From the NCBI GenBank assembly GCA_008729055.1, contig SDUX01000008.1, forward strand, positions 4,055,756 to 4,119,755: a stretch of DNA of 64,000 nt. Direction: 5' to 3'. Under the pieces are notes generated by a model. That model saw only the letters and a list, made by a program, of their open reading frames with translations, did not search any database and was not told the origin of the DNA. The DNA comes from Pyropia haitanensis. Taxonomy: Eukaryota; Rhodophyta; Bangiophyceae; Bangiales; Bangiaceae. The translations under genes were made by a program, and so were the position numbers. Shown in pieces: positions 21,130-31,913 of this stretch (position 1 is the stretch's first letter; the number at the start of each line of letters is the position of its first letter).

Positions 21130-21880
21130 ATGGGCATGGGCTACATCTTGGCCACATGGCCACGGATAACCGCGCGCAGACTTGACGCGGGGCTGGCGAG
21201 GACGTTGGTCGGCGCGCAGCCGTCCGGGGCGCGCACGCAGGGCTTGCACGCGGTGGCTGAGAAGGTTCTCGCGGAGAGGGCGCGGGACCTGTCACGGTGC
21301 CGGCGTCTGGTGCTCGCCGCGTGCATCGGTGACGCGGTGGGGAGCTTGTTGCTGGCTGCTCGCGGGCACCTGCCGACGCGGGCGGTGCAGCTGGGCGTGC
21401 ACGAGGCGCTAAAGGCGCTGCTGCTCGCTTCGGGCGTCGGCGCCGCCGCGTCGCGCGCTGGGCGGGGGTGGTGGAGAACGCGATGCGGGCCGCGTCAGGG
21501 AGGGCGCCGCCGCGGCGGCGGCGTCCCCGCCGCCGTGCCGTCGCGGCTGCCGCTGCCGCCGCTGCCGCCGCTGTCGTTGCCGCGGCCGCCGCTACCGTCA
21601 CTTGCGGGCACGGCCGCCGCGGCGGTCGATTTGGTCGCCGCTGCGCGTGGCGGCGGCTCCGCGGCGGTCAGCCGCGGCGGCCGCCGAGGCGCCGCCGCCC
21701 GCGGGCCGCCGCGGCCGGCCGCGGCGGCGGCAGCGGCGACGGCGGCGGCGGCAAGGGCGGCAGCGGCACGACGGCGGCGGCGTTGGTGGCGGCGACGACG
21801 GCGGTGGCGCTGACAAAGGCGGGGCGGGTGGGGCAGCCGCGGGGGTGCTTCGCCTGCCCCCATTGCTGGCGTTGTAAGTT
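21130..21880 (+). CDS. Hypothetical protein, partial model
   Basis: The ATG at 21130 opens MGMGYILATWPRITARRL and then an unbroken, ordinary-looking stretch of about 115 residues (ARTLVGAQPSGARTQG, LVLAACIGDAVGSLLLAARG, LGVHEALKALLLASGVG), with two hydrophobic segments. After a GGGCGGGGGTGG tract (about 21459-21470) the frame probably moves to one reading VVENAMRAASGRAP, followed by Ala/Gly/Arg-rich sequence. That frame ends in CFACPHCWRC just before a perfect donor-like GTAAGT at about 21875, so more exons may follow. I recognise no family. The chosen start is the first ATG after a balanced-composition upstream region. Confidence 0.4.
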
Positions 21881-22267
21881 TGTTGGGGGGGGTGGTGTGG
21901 CGGGAGGGTGATTGAGGGGTGGTGTGCTGGTGGGCGGGGTGGTGGTGGCGTGGCGGTGGTGGGCTGGTGGTGGCGGCGTGTGGTGACGGTGGGGTGGTGG
22001 CGGTGGGGTGGGGGCGGCAACAGACGTGGCGGAGCACTTCGGGGGGATGCCCTGTCGCGTTCTGGGAGGGTGGGAGCGGGGTGGCGGCTGTGGTGGGTGA
22101 CGGGTGGAGGTTTCGGTTGTCGTGGGATGGGGACGTGGCTGTGCTTGGGTGGTGGTGTTTAGGTGGTGATTTTTTTGGTGGTTATTTTTTTGTGTGATGG
22201 TGGTGTGGTGCCGACGGCGTGGTGGTGGTGGCGACTTTGGCGGGTGGTGTTGGCGACGGTCACGGAC

Positions 22268-23330
22268 GTGGCGGGGTAGCTGGGGGGCTCCTCGGCCGTG
22301 TGCGTGGCCGGCGTTGAGGATGGCGGGGTGGAGGTTGCGGGGTTGTGGTGGTGGGGTGGTCGCTCGCGGGGTGGTGGTTGTCGGGCGGTGGTGGTGGTGG
22401 GGTGGTGGGGGCGGCGTGGTGGTGGCGGCGACGTGGTGGTGGCGACGGACGTGGCGGGGCACTTTGGGACGGTGCTCCGTCGCTTCCTGGGTGGTGGGGG
22501 TTGGGGGGGGGGGGGGGCACGCCGACACGCCGCCGCCTCTGCCGCCACCGCCAGCTTCTGTCATTGCTGACTCGGCCATCGCTTCTCCCGCAGCTGCCAC
22601 TTGTGCCACTGCCTTTTTCTTTTTTTTTTAGCTGTTGTTTTTTTTCTTTTTGGGAGGTGGGCGCGAGGGGTGTGGGGAGCTGAGCGGAGGGGGGGGGGCG
22701 GCGGTGGAGGGCGAGAGTGGAGGGGCGGCTGAGGGGAGGGGCGTGATGGTGGCGGCGGCGGTGGCGGAGACGGCGGCAAGGTCGACGGTGTTGGCGGCGG
22801 CGGCAAGATCGACGGCGGCGGCGTTGGTGGCGGCTGCGGCAAGTGCAAGACGGCGGCGGCGGCGGCGGCGGCGGCAAGGGCGGCGGTGACAGAGGCGACG
22901 ACGGCAGCGGGCGGCGACAAGAACAAGACGGCGGCGGCGGCGGCGGCGGCAGCGGCAAGGGCGGCGGCGATGGCGGCGACGGCGGCAAGGGCGTCGACAA
23001 GTGCAAGATGGCGGCGGCGGCGGCGGCAGCGGCAAGGGCGGCGGCAAGTACACGTCAGCGGCGGGGGCGGCGGGGGTTGTGTCGGCGGCAGGTTTGTGGT
23101 GGCGGGATAGCTGGGGTGCTCCCCGGCCGTGTGCGTGGCCGGCGTTGAGGATGGCGGGGTGGTGGCTGGCGGGGTGGTGATGGTGAGGTGGTGGCTGGCG
23201 GGGTGGTGGCTGGCGGGGTGGTGGTGGTGGTGGGCTGGTGGGGGCAGCGTGGTGGTGGCGGCGACGTGGTGGTGGCGACGGACGTGGCGGGCACATTGGG
23301 AGGGTGCCCCGTCGCGTCCTGGGTGGTGCG
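22268..23330. repeat. Two direct copies of a block of about 235 bases
   Basis: The blocks 22268-22500 and 23099-23330 share GGCCGTGTGCGTGGCCGGCG, TTGAGGATGGCGGGGTGG, GCGGCGACGTGGTGGTGGCG and the following ACGGACGTGGCGGG. They are about 830 bases apart. A diverged third piece with the GACGTGGCGG end of the block is visible at about 22020-22070. The space between the first two is an imperfect GGC/AAG array. Confidence 0.7.
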
Positions 23331-24239
23331 CTGACGAAAAACAGCGAGCAGGGCGGAGCGCAGTGTCGCCCGCCACTCGCATCGGCACCTTATAGAGCGA
23401 TGCGGAGGAGATGGGCAGCCGATACGATTCTACTGCAACGCAGGCGCACACGAGACACGGAAATCCCACGGTCACGTGTGCTGTAGTTCTCGGTCTCGCG
23501 ACTTGACGCCTATCGAAGCCCCGTCGGCGGATGGCGCATCGAAACGCCGTATCGACACTAGCCCGAGACCCAACGCTGATGCGCCATCGAAGCCGACACG
23601 GTTTGCAGCATTCGATGGCGAAAACAAACTTGTTGACGATGGGGAGACCCCGCGGCGGCCGCGCCGCGGTGCGGCGGCCGCCGCGGCGTGCGGCGGCCGC
23701 GGCAGCGGACCGCGCGCAGCGGGCGGCGCGCGCGGCGGCGTGGCGGGTAGGTGCGGTGGGTTGGGAGCAGAGGGGAGGGGGGGTGCCCGCCGCCGCGCGC
23801 CGACGCTGCCTGCCGCCGCGGCGCCGCGGGCACCCATGGATGCGGGTGCGGCGCGGCAGGGACACCCGCGGATGGCGTGGCAGGGGCGCCCATGCATGGC
23901 ACGGCGGGGTGCCCCATGCATGGTGTGGGCCACGCGGACCCATGCACGGGCGCGTGGCCACCCCAGACGCGCGCCGCCACCGCCACCCACCCCAGCCGCG
24001 CCCGCCGCGGGGGGTGTCCATGCCGGCCGCCGCGGCGGCGGCCACGACCCGCGCGCGGCGTGCCGCGTCCGTCGGCAGACGCCCACGCGTCCAGCTCCGC
24101 GTCGCCCCCCCCGCCCCCCCCCCGCCGTCTCTCACCCCATCGCCGCGCACCCCGCCGGGATGGCGGTGGTGGCTCGTGGCAGCGTCAGGCAGTGGGGGGG
24201 ACGGGAGGGGGGGGGGGGGGGGGGGAGGGGGTGGGGGGA

Positions 24240-24483
24240 ACGACCCGCGGGTGTGTACCCGCCGCACCGACCGCCCGCGCGCGGCGCGCGGCGGTGTGGG
24301 TGGGCAAAGACGCGGCGGGGGGGGGTGACGCCCCGACGCGGTGACGCGGGGGGGGGGGGGGGGGGGGGGGGTGGGGGGGACGACCCGCGGGTGGTACCCG
24401 CCGCACCGACCGCCCGCGCGCGGCGCGCGGCGGTGTGGGTGGGCAAAGACGCGGCGGGGGGGGGTGACGCCGCGACGCGGTGA
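24240..24483. repeat. Tandem duplication, unit about 140 bases
   Basis: The copies 24240-24346 and 24379-24483 are almost identical over about 105 bases (starting CGACCCGCGGGTG, including GTGGGTGGGCAAAGACGCGG and ending GACGCGGTGACG). They are separated by a G run of more than 20. Slippage or unequal exchange through the G runs would explain it. Confidence 0.75.
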
Positions 24484-24864
24484 CGGGGATGGGCGGGGGG
24501 TGGGGGGAGGGGGGACGTGGGAGGGCGCGTCCGTGCTGCGCCGAGCCGCGATCGGTGCGGCCGGCGGCCGCGCGTGGCGTGCGTGCCGACGCGCGCCGCC
24601 GCCCGCTCGCCGCGGCCCGCCGCGGCGGCGCGGGCGTACAAGAGCGGCCGGCGGCGGCGAGGTAGAGAGGTGCGCCGCCCACCGGCCGGCAGCAGCACCC
24701 ATTGCCCCCCAGCCACCGCAGGAGCGGCCTGAACCGAGCCACGCCACCATCCCCCATCGTTGACGGCAGTACGCTTGCTTGCTCCTCCTGCACTCGTCGC
24801 CCTTCCTGGACCCCCCCCCTCCCCCCCTCTTACCCCCCCGCTGCCCTATTTTTGTTTCTTCAAG

Positions 24865-25218
24865 ATGGTGTCCTTTTGCAAGGCCGCCGCCGTGGCCATC
24901 GTCGCGACCGCCGCGGCGGTGGCTGGCGTTGACGCGGACGCGGCGGCGGCGCCCGCCGCGCCGGCCGTGACGACGACCGTCCGCCATGGGTGGGGCGGCG
25001 GCCACCACGGGTACCACGGGCACCACGGGCACCACGGGCACCACCACGGGCACAAGCACAAGAGCAGCCACAAGAAGCACCATCATCACGGGCACCACGG
25101 GCACTATGGGCACCACGGGCACCACGGGTACTATGGCGGCCACGGGGGGTACGGCGGCCACGGCTGGTACGGGGGGCACGGGGGGCACGGCGGCCACCAC
25201 GGCGGCTACTGGTACTAG
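24865..25218 (+). CDS. Small secreted His/Gly-rich protein
   Basis: A 117-residue product from the ATG at 24865. The first 24 residues or so ([21 protein letters not shown]) are a clear signal peptide with an Ala-rich end. The mature part begins with an Ala/Thr stretch and then becomes His, Gly and Tyr only: blocks such as [20 protein letters not shown], a [10 protein letters not shown] segment and [18 protein letters not shown], ending in YWY. Such sequence binds Zn, Cu or Ni ions in known His-rich proteins and may work in a cell wall or mucilage; here that is inference. The leader upstream is very C-rich. Single exon and no frame problem. Confidence 0.82.
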   Translation: MVSFCKAAAVAIVATAAAVAGVDADAAAAPAAPAVTTTVRHGWGGGHHGYHGHHGHHGHHHGHKHKSSHKKHHHHGHHGHYGHHGHHGYYGGHGGYGGHGWYGGHGGHGGHHGGYWY

Positions 25219-27010
25219 GCCGCCCGCGCGCCGGCCGCGCGCGCGCGCGTGCGCGCGCACCCCGCCGCCGGTCGGGCGGCGGCGGCGGCGGGCGGCGGGC
25301 GGCGCCGCCGCCACGCGGCGGTGACGTGTGGCGGAGGGGGGAGCCTTGGTGGGGGTTTCTGTGGACGGCTGCGATGGGCGGACACGCGCGTCGCGGCGCG
25401 ACGCGGCGGCCCCGCGTTGTCAAGGGGTACGCCGACGTGGCCCCGCGGGATGGGCAGTGCCCGCTGCGCCGTGCGTGGACGGGCGGGCTGCCGGTGGTGG
25501 ACGTGGCGGGGAGGGCGGCGGACGGGGGGAGAGGTGGGGGGGGGGAGGGCGGGTCTCCCCGCGCTGTGGCGTCTGTCTGCACTCTCAGCCGGTTTGTTTC
25601 TAGTCAATCGCGTGGACCGGTGGCCCCAAACACGACGCGTCCCTGTGTCACTCCTGGTGAGCACGCCCAGACGTGGGACCAAGGGCGCTGTCGTTCCCAA
25701 GGTGGGACAAGGTGCGGTCGCCACCACCCGCTGGTCCCACCCGCCGTCGCGAGCCCCGCCCAGCCCACCTGCCGCCGCCACCGCCACGCGGCACGGCGTG
25801 GCGGCGCGCCGCGCCGCGCGCCGCGCGGCCGTCGCGCTCCGCGTTGCGCGCCGCGGCGCCGCGGCCGCCCACCCACCCCCCACCCCCTCCCCTCTCTGTA
25901 CCACCGTCCACGCGCGAGCGCAACGGCACCGCGGCGGCGCCGCAACTGACGCCGCCGCGGTGGCGCCGCACCCAGCCGCGGCGGCAAGGGGGGGACGCCC
26001 GGGCGCGCCGCGCGCTGCGGCTGCCGTGCCCGTGTCGCCACCGGTCGCCGCGCCGTTGTGGCCGCCCGTGAGGCGGCGCGCGTCGGGCGGCAGTGGCGGC
26101 GGCGGCCGCCGCCGCTGCCGCCGCCGCCGCTGCCGCCGCCGCCGCTGCCGCCGCCGCCGCTGCCGTCGCGGTCGCCGCCGCCTTTTCCCCCTGCCCCGAA
26201 CTCCAGCCGCCCGCCATGCCGCCCGCCACGCCGCCCGCCACGCCGCCCGCGGAGCGCTCGGTGGGGGGGCCAAGGGCGCTCCCGTCCACACCCTGCTCGC
26301 CCCACGACGCCGGCCGACCGTGTCCTTGACACCCCTGGAGTGTCTACTCCATCTTGTCACTCAATTGAGAGCGCTCGTCGTAGTCACCACAATAGCATCG
26401 GGATCCGGCGTTTGTAAGTGACTGGAGAGCAGTCATTGATTACAGTCTCATCATCTGGTGTATGTCGCATTAGTCTCCTGTGGCCCGATACACCAAGACG
26501 ATCAGTCTAGATCATCGGACGGAGCAGAGCTACGAGCCCTTGAAGACTGCTCTCCAGCGTACTTTGCCTCTGAAGTGGCCTCCGTATCGCTTAAGCAAGC
26601 TTGAACCTTTATGCAAACTGAGCCGCTTTCCAGCAGGACGTGATCCGATTGGCTGTAAAAAGTCCATCGAGATGTGCCAGCTCCGGATATGCGGAAAAAG
26701 CCTGCCTTGATCCTAATGCATCTGACGTTTTTCTCTCGTCCCTTGGAAGGTATCTGACATCTTCCCGCGCACAGCTATGACATCATAAAAAGAAGCAAGA
26801 GACACAGCAAGACGAGGTCGTCGCGGGAGTGTTAAAGATTGACTATCTTGTGGTGCCTTACATAATGTTGTGTGTGAGAGACCGCGGCCACACAAACTGT
26901 TTGTTCCCTTGTCTTTTGCGATACAAAAGTTGGAGAAACTCCTTGGCGACGGAAAAGGGCTGCACTATCTGACTAGCACTGCTTTTAAGAGAATTTCAAA
27001 AATAAGCATA
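25219..27010. other. Stretch without a supported gene
   Basis: From 25219 to about 26330 the sequence is GC-rich with long, meaningless frames on both strands and one triplet-type tandem repeat (26092-26166). From 26340 to 27010 composition is balanced and no protein or RNA is recognised. Confidence 0.4.
26092..26166. repeat. Fifteen-base tandem repeat, about five units
   Basis: The unit GCCGCCGCCGCCGCT is repeated. It reads as poly-Ala on the reverse strand or poly-Ala/Arg-type sequence on the + strand. Whether it is coding is unclear. Confidence 0.7.
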
Positions 27011-27109
27011 CTCTCTCGAGCCGGAGTCGAACCAGCGACATTCTGATGACACCATGCACTACAGTCAGACGCTCTGAGTTGCTCTCCGAGCCAACTGAGC
27101 TATCGAGAG
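27011..27109 (-). tRNA. tRNA gene with insertions in the D-loop and the anticodon loop
   Basis: Reverse-strand folding gives a perfect 7-bp acceptor stem (CTCTCGA/TCGAGAG), TA at 8-9, D-stem GCTC/GAGC, a perfect 5-bp anticodon stem TCTGA/TCAGA, a five-base variable region ATGTC and a T-arm GCTGG-TTCGACT-CCGGC. The A box TAGCTCAGTTGG and B box GGTTCGACTCC are intact and a TTTTT terminator follows at about 26999-27003. The D-loop is 22 bases rather than about 8, and the anticodon loop 20 rather than 7, so introns of about 14 and 13 bases are likely. GTTG and CAAC in the D-loop pair next to a three-base bulge, a relaxed bulge-helix-bulge. With the second intron after position 37 the anticodon is GTG (His), but I am not sure of it. 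The base after the acceptor stem is T, which is odd. Confidence 0.8.
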
Positions 27110-28125
27110 ATGACAGTTGCGCCAATATGTCCATAGATAAAGTAAACTGTTTTGGGGATTCCATGAGGAGGCCCCTCAGTAGACCATTGGTTGACAAAAT
27201 GTTCTTGCCTCTCCGGCATCCCTATCGTCCCTCTGGACCACACCAGAGAGGAACGTGGGACGCATAGGCGACCCTCTCACTGCTTGTCGCCTCCCGCAGT
27301 CTGCGAGACGATCACACCCATTGTCGCTTTATGCCGCGCTGGCGTATAGGTGCAGAACAACGCGGCGTTCTTTGGTGTGCGCTTTTGCTAGAGTCGTGGC
27401 TACAACAATCCAGTCTCTTGGTGAGGGCATCGTCGACGTTTCGAAGGTACCCGGGAGCGGGGGCGCCATGACCGGCAGTGCGCACCAAGGGAGAGACCGA
27501 TACAGAACGCGTGCACACGTGGCGAGGTAACCCCTGCCGACGATGCCGCGCTCGAACGCGCAGGCGCAGGCTACCATCGCTGGCTTTCGATCGCTGTCCG
27601 TCGCCCGCAGTTCTCCCCTGTATGGCGAGGCACATCCGATATGCTTGTGCCACTCGCCGTCTGCTCTGTGCGAGTTGCTTGCGCGCACGACTGTTCTCCT
27701 GGTGGCCATTTGAGGTAAGCGGCGTTGTTTTTTTCTCTCTTTCTCTCTTTCTTGCTCTCGACCCAAGGTGGTATAGAGGATAGACTACCATTGACCGCGC
27801 GGCGTTCGTGCGCATGTGCACGTGTGGTCTTCTCCGAGACACTGCCCAACGCGCCACGAACACCGTTCGTCTCGCCCCTCCCCACCCTGTTTTTTGACTT
27901 TTCTCGTCCAAAATGCGTGCCGTTTTCCGTAGCGGATACCACGACGCCGGCGGCGACCGTCTGGCCAGCCAGCTGGCCGGCGGCGGCCGCGTTTGAACCA
28001 AGGCGGTGCAGAAACAGTCCTCCCAAAGGAATTCTCGGCCGGTTCGCCCGTTGCAAAGCGGCACACCTCATTCGTACTTTTGGACAGGGGCGGTCGCTGC
28101 TTTGGCCGGCCGGCCGGCCGGCCAG

Positions 28126-28156
<31 letters not shown>

Positions 28157-29153
28157 TACCCCCACCCCCTCCCCCCGCTCCGCTTCTTCGCGGCGGCGCG
28201 GCCGCCGCGCAGCCCCCGGCCCCGCGCACCGCTCGTCGGCCGCCGTCGTTGCTGTGTCCACGGGCGTGGCCGCCACCCCCCCCCCCACCCCCCGCCGCTG
28301 CGCAAGCCACCCCCACGACGCGGTGGTGCCGCCGCTGCCGCGCCGTCGCCGCATCGCGGACGCGCCGGCAGCCGGCGCCGCCGACCAACGGCGGCGCGGC
28401 GGGGATCATTGTGGGGGGCGCCCCGCGACGCGTGCGGCGGCGCGGTCGCGTTCCGCCCCCGCCCCTTCTCCCCCCTCCCCCCTCCATCCGTGCGTCACCC
28501 GCCCGTTTGTCGGGCTTGTTTGACCCGTTCCCCCCCTACCGCCCCCACCGCCCTCCTCTCCGTCGGGGGAGACGGTTGTATCATCCCTCTGATTGAGGTG
28601 TTGCCGGCCCGTTTCTTTCGGTGTTGCTGCCTCGGTTGCGTTGTCGGCCGACGGCGTGGCGCCCGTGGGGTTTGGAAACGCCTCCCGGCCGCCGCTCTCA
28701 TTGTCCGTCGTTGCTGTTGGTTTCCGTTGGTCCGCGTAGGATCGACGGTAGGGGTGTCGCTCAAGAACGCCAAGCATCCAAGGCGCCGGTCGGCTGCGGG
28801 CAAGCAAGTTTTGTTGCCCGTCGTCGGCGGGGGTACCAAGTTGTAGGCTTGTCTGAGCGCCGCCCCCCCCCCTCTCCTCATCCCCCCCCCCTCTCATCCC
28901 CCCCCCCTCTCCTCATCCCCCCCCTCTCCTCATCCCTTCCCTATTCTATCCCCGCTTTTTCTCTTTTTTCGTCCTACCTCCTGCTCCCGTCGCGCGGTTG
29001 TGGCTGACCCTCCCTCCTCCCGGCGCGTGGGTGTGGCTTGCGTACGGCGTGCTCGCTCCACTCGTCTCTCTCTTTTTTTTTTTTCCCCAAGGGGTGACGC
29101 GCCCGCGGTGGCGGCGGTGACTCATGCGCTCTACTTGACGTGCGGCGTCGGCT
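27110..29153. other. Stretch upstream of the MYB gene; no gene recognised
   Basis: Balanced sequence to about 28.0 kb, then C/G-rich. It includes (GGCC)n at 28103-28123 followed by a run of 30 C (28126-28155), a C-rich leader of CCCCTCTCCTCATCC units at about 28860-28940, and a T tract just before the MYB start. Long open frames in both directions show no domain. Confidence 0.4.
28103..28155. repeat. (GGCC)n run followed by a 30-C homopolymer
   Basis: About five GGCC units are followed by AG and then 30 consecutive C (28126-28155). It is one of the longest homopolymers in the window and could form an i-motif or G-quadruplex on the opposite strand. Confidence 0.9.
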
Positions 29154-31368
29154 ATGACGCTGCGGCACTCGTCGCGCGGCGTGCCCGTCAACTATGATGG
29201 GGTAATGACGCGGAGCTTGCGCAACGGGGAGGACGGCGCGGAGCTGGTCGACTATGACAATGTCAGCGAGGTGGGTGACGGCGGGGGTGGCGATGGGGGC
29301 ATCGGCGGGAGGGTCGGCGGCGGCGGCGGTGGGGGTGGTGTCGGTGGTGGTGGTGGCGGTGTTGTTGGCAGCGTCGGCGGTGTCGTTGGCGTCGGTGGCG
29401 GTGGCGGCATTGGCGTCGGGGGCGGCTTTGGCGGCGGCACTGGGCTTGGCGGTGTTGGTGGCGGCGGCAGCGGCGGCATAGGCTTGGTGCCCGATGGTGT
29501 CGGCGGAGGGGGGGGGGGCGTCAACTTGGGCGGGGGTCTCGGTCCCCACCTTGGCGGCCACCCCAACGGGGGCGTGTACAACCCGGTCGGCCGGTCGGGC
29601 GGGTATCACCATGCTGGGAGGGCGTCTCCGGAAGCGGCGCACGGCGTCTACTCTGGGCCGGACCAGCGAGCGCCCCATGTGGCCTACAGCCACGGCCGCG
29701 GCTATGGGGTTGCGGACCCCCGCGGGGGCGACCGGTGGCCCCCCCCCCCCGCGGACACCTACCACCATCCCCAGCAGCCGCGGCCAGATGAGTACCGTGG
29801 TGGCCGGGCCAGCCTGCCGCCACGAGAGAGCCCGCCCCCCCTCCTACCGCACTTAAACGGGGGCTTTTCGTACAGCAGCGGCGGCACGCCCGGCGGCTCG
29901 GGCTCTGGCAGCAACGTCCTGATGCGCTCCCGCTCGAGCACCCCGCTGCCCCCGTCGGGGCGCTATGCCCGCACCGCCACGGCGGGTTCCGATGGTGGCA
30001 TCCTCGACCACTACTCGCCTGGGTGTGACAGCGGCAGCGGCGGAGACAACCGGGGCAAGCGGCGACTGCCGGGCATTGGCAAGACGCGCAAGAGTGCCAC
30101 CTGGGCACGCGACGAGGACCGTCGTCTGGTGCAGCTGGTCTATGAAGAAACCGTCGCGAGTGGACGGGTCAAGAGCGGCATCTCGCAGGAGGAAGCCGCC
30201 ACCGTTGCGTCGTCGGTGGCGGCGCACGCCAAGATGTGGTCCAAGGTGGCGTCCAACTTGCCGGGTCGGTCGGGCAAGCAGTGCAGGGAGCGGTGGCTCA
30301 ACCAGTTGCAGCCGGGCATCAAGCGGGGCGCGTGGACCGACACGGAGGAGGAGACGCTGCGGCTGGCGCACGACGAGCTCGGCAACCGGTGGGTGCAGAT
30401 CGCCCTGCGGCTGCCGGGGCGCACGGACAACTGCGTCAAGAACCACTGGAACTCGATGCTTCGGAAGCAGCAGCGACGCGAGGCGGCGCTCGCTACCGCC
30501 GCCGCCGCCAACCGGGCGGTGACGTCTCCGATGGAGCACGGCCGTCCGCCGCAGCGACAGGCCTACTCGTGGCCGGTGAGCACGCCTCAGCAGCCCTACC
30601 AGCCGGTGGGCGCCTCCCCGCCGTGCGTGCAGGGGCCTCTCCCGATGCGGCCGCCGCACGTGTCGCTGGGCAGCCACGTCGGCCATGCTGCGGGGTCGTC
30701 TTATGGTGGCGGTGACGACGTCAATGGGGTTGGCGTCATGAGCGGCATGCACGGGCTCAATGGAGTTGGCGGCCACTCGTCCAACGGCGTTGTTGGTCAG
30801 CCTTATGACGCGCCCTCCCCCCTTGCGCCCAGCTCCCCCACGTTTGGCAATGGTGGGCGTACCTACCAGCTGCGCAGCGCCGTGGCAGGGCCGGCCTCCT
30901 TCTCCCCGACGGGCGGCCCGCCCCGCCCCCTGAGCGGCGTGTTCCGGCCGGCGTATGCGGCCAACCCTCTAGGTGCCCCCGGTGCTTCCTACCCGTACAC
31001 CACCCCCCCGAAACACAGCCCGCTCCCTGATGAGGGCTCCCGCACCCTCCGATCGCTGACGCCTACGTCGACACTCGGCGGCAGTGGCCGGCTGCTTGGC
31101 AGTGCCGGCGGGAGCGGTAACCGGGGAACACCACCACAGGCGACGAACAAGAACCCTCTTTTATCCCTGGCGACCGCGGCCTTGTCGAGACCAACCACGT
31201 CGCTGACGCCCGACTCACGGCTGACGTACACCTCCCGCAGCCCGACGCAGTCGCCTGTGCCCTTTGCTTTTGCTGGCGATGCGGTGGGGGGCCACCTAGG
31301 CGGCGGCGTCGGCGTCAGCGGCGGCGGCGGCGGCGGAAGCGGCGGCGGCGGCGGCGGCGGCGGCGGAA

Positions 31369-31418
<50 letters not shown>

Positions 31419-31913
31419 GTGGCGCCCAGCGGGCCGCACGGCGCTCCCCCCCCTTCCTCGTCGCTCCCCTTCCGGTCGACGCTCCCGGCACTGAGCGGGG
31501 GTATGCAGCACTTGCCCGTGCTGTCCATGCCCTCCTCTGGGTCGCGGCAGCCGGTCAAGCTGCCGCCTATGCAGGTGCTGGCGACCGCCCATGGCGGGGG
31601 CGGTGACGGCCGAGGCAGCGGCACCCCCGACCCGGCGGTTGCCAGCGGCGGCGGCGGCTTTGGCGGCGGCGGCGGCGGCCCGCTGGGCACCTCTGGCCCG
31701 CTGCCGGCGCTCGACGCGGGGGGCCACCTGCGGACGGCCGCGTTTGAATCCCACCCTCCGCCCCGCCCGCGGACGTCGTCGACGGTAGCCGCGCCCGTCT
31801 GCGTCTCCGCTGGTGGCGGCGGCCGCCTGTATACCCCGGCCGCGTCGTCGTTTTATGGTGCCCCCGCCGACGGGAGCCACCTGCTCTGTAGGGACGAGGA
31901 GGGCACTGAGTAG
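29154..31913 (+). CDS. R2R3-type MYB DNA-binding protein
   Basis: A 919-residue single-exon frame from the ATG at 29154 (MTLRHSSRGVPVNYDG) to TAG at 31913. The two MYB repeats lie at about 311-442. Repeat 1 starts TWARDEDRRLVQLVYEET and ends MWSKVASNLPGRSGKQCRER-W-LNQL; its first and second Trp are separated by 44 residues, not about 19, because of an insertion around RVKSGISQEEAATVASS. Repeat 2 is regular: WTDTEEETLRLAHDELGNRW, then VQIALRLPGRTDNCVKNHW. The NLPGRSGKQCRERW and LPGRTDNCVKNHWNS ends are typical of DNA-recognition helices. The rest is low-complexity: poly-Gly at 45-125, Pro/Ser/Gly-rich tail, and a long Gly tract encoded by 31318-31420. A nuclear transcription or chromatin factor is expected; the target is unknown. 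Confidence 0.93.

Larger units (their letters stand above)
21881..24864. other. Repeat-rich, GTGG-biased stretch
   Basis: Between 21.9 and 23.3 kb the + strand is made mostly of GGTGG and GGCGG words, with a duplicated block (listed separately). From 23.3 to 24.8 kb come a segment related to 20.1 kb, GC-rich sequence with repeated CCCATGCATGG words near 23.9 kb, and a tandem duplication at 24.24-24.48 kb. I support no gene here. Confidence 0.4.

Noticed and set aside
22561..25314. 917-residue reverse-strand frame
   Set aside because: It is Pro/His/Thr repeats from the GGTGG-rich zone and runs antisense through the well-supported His-rich gene.
27011..27109. First reading of the tRNA as tRNA-Tyr (GTA) with an 11-base intron
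   Set aside because: On rechecking the bases the anticodon loop starts CTGTGTAG, so an intron after position 37 gives GTG; GTA would need an unusual splice position. I left the identity open.
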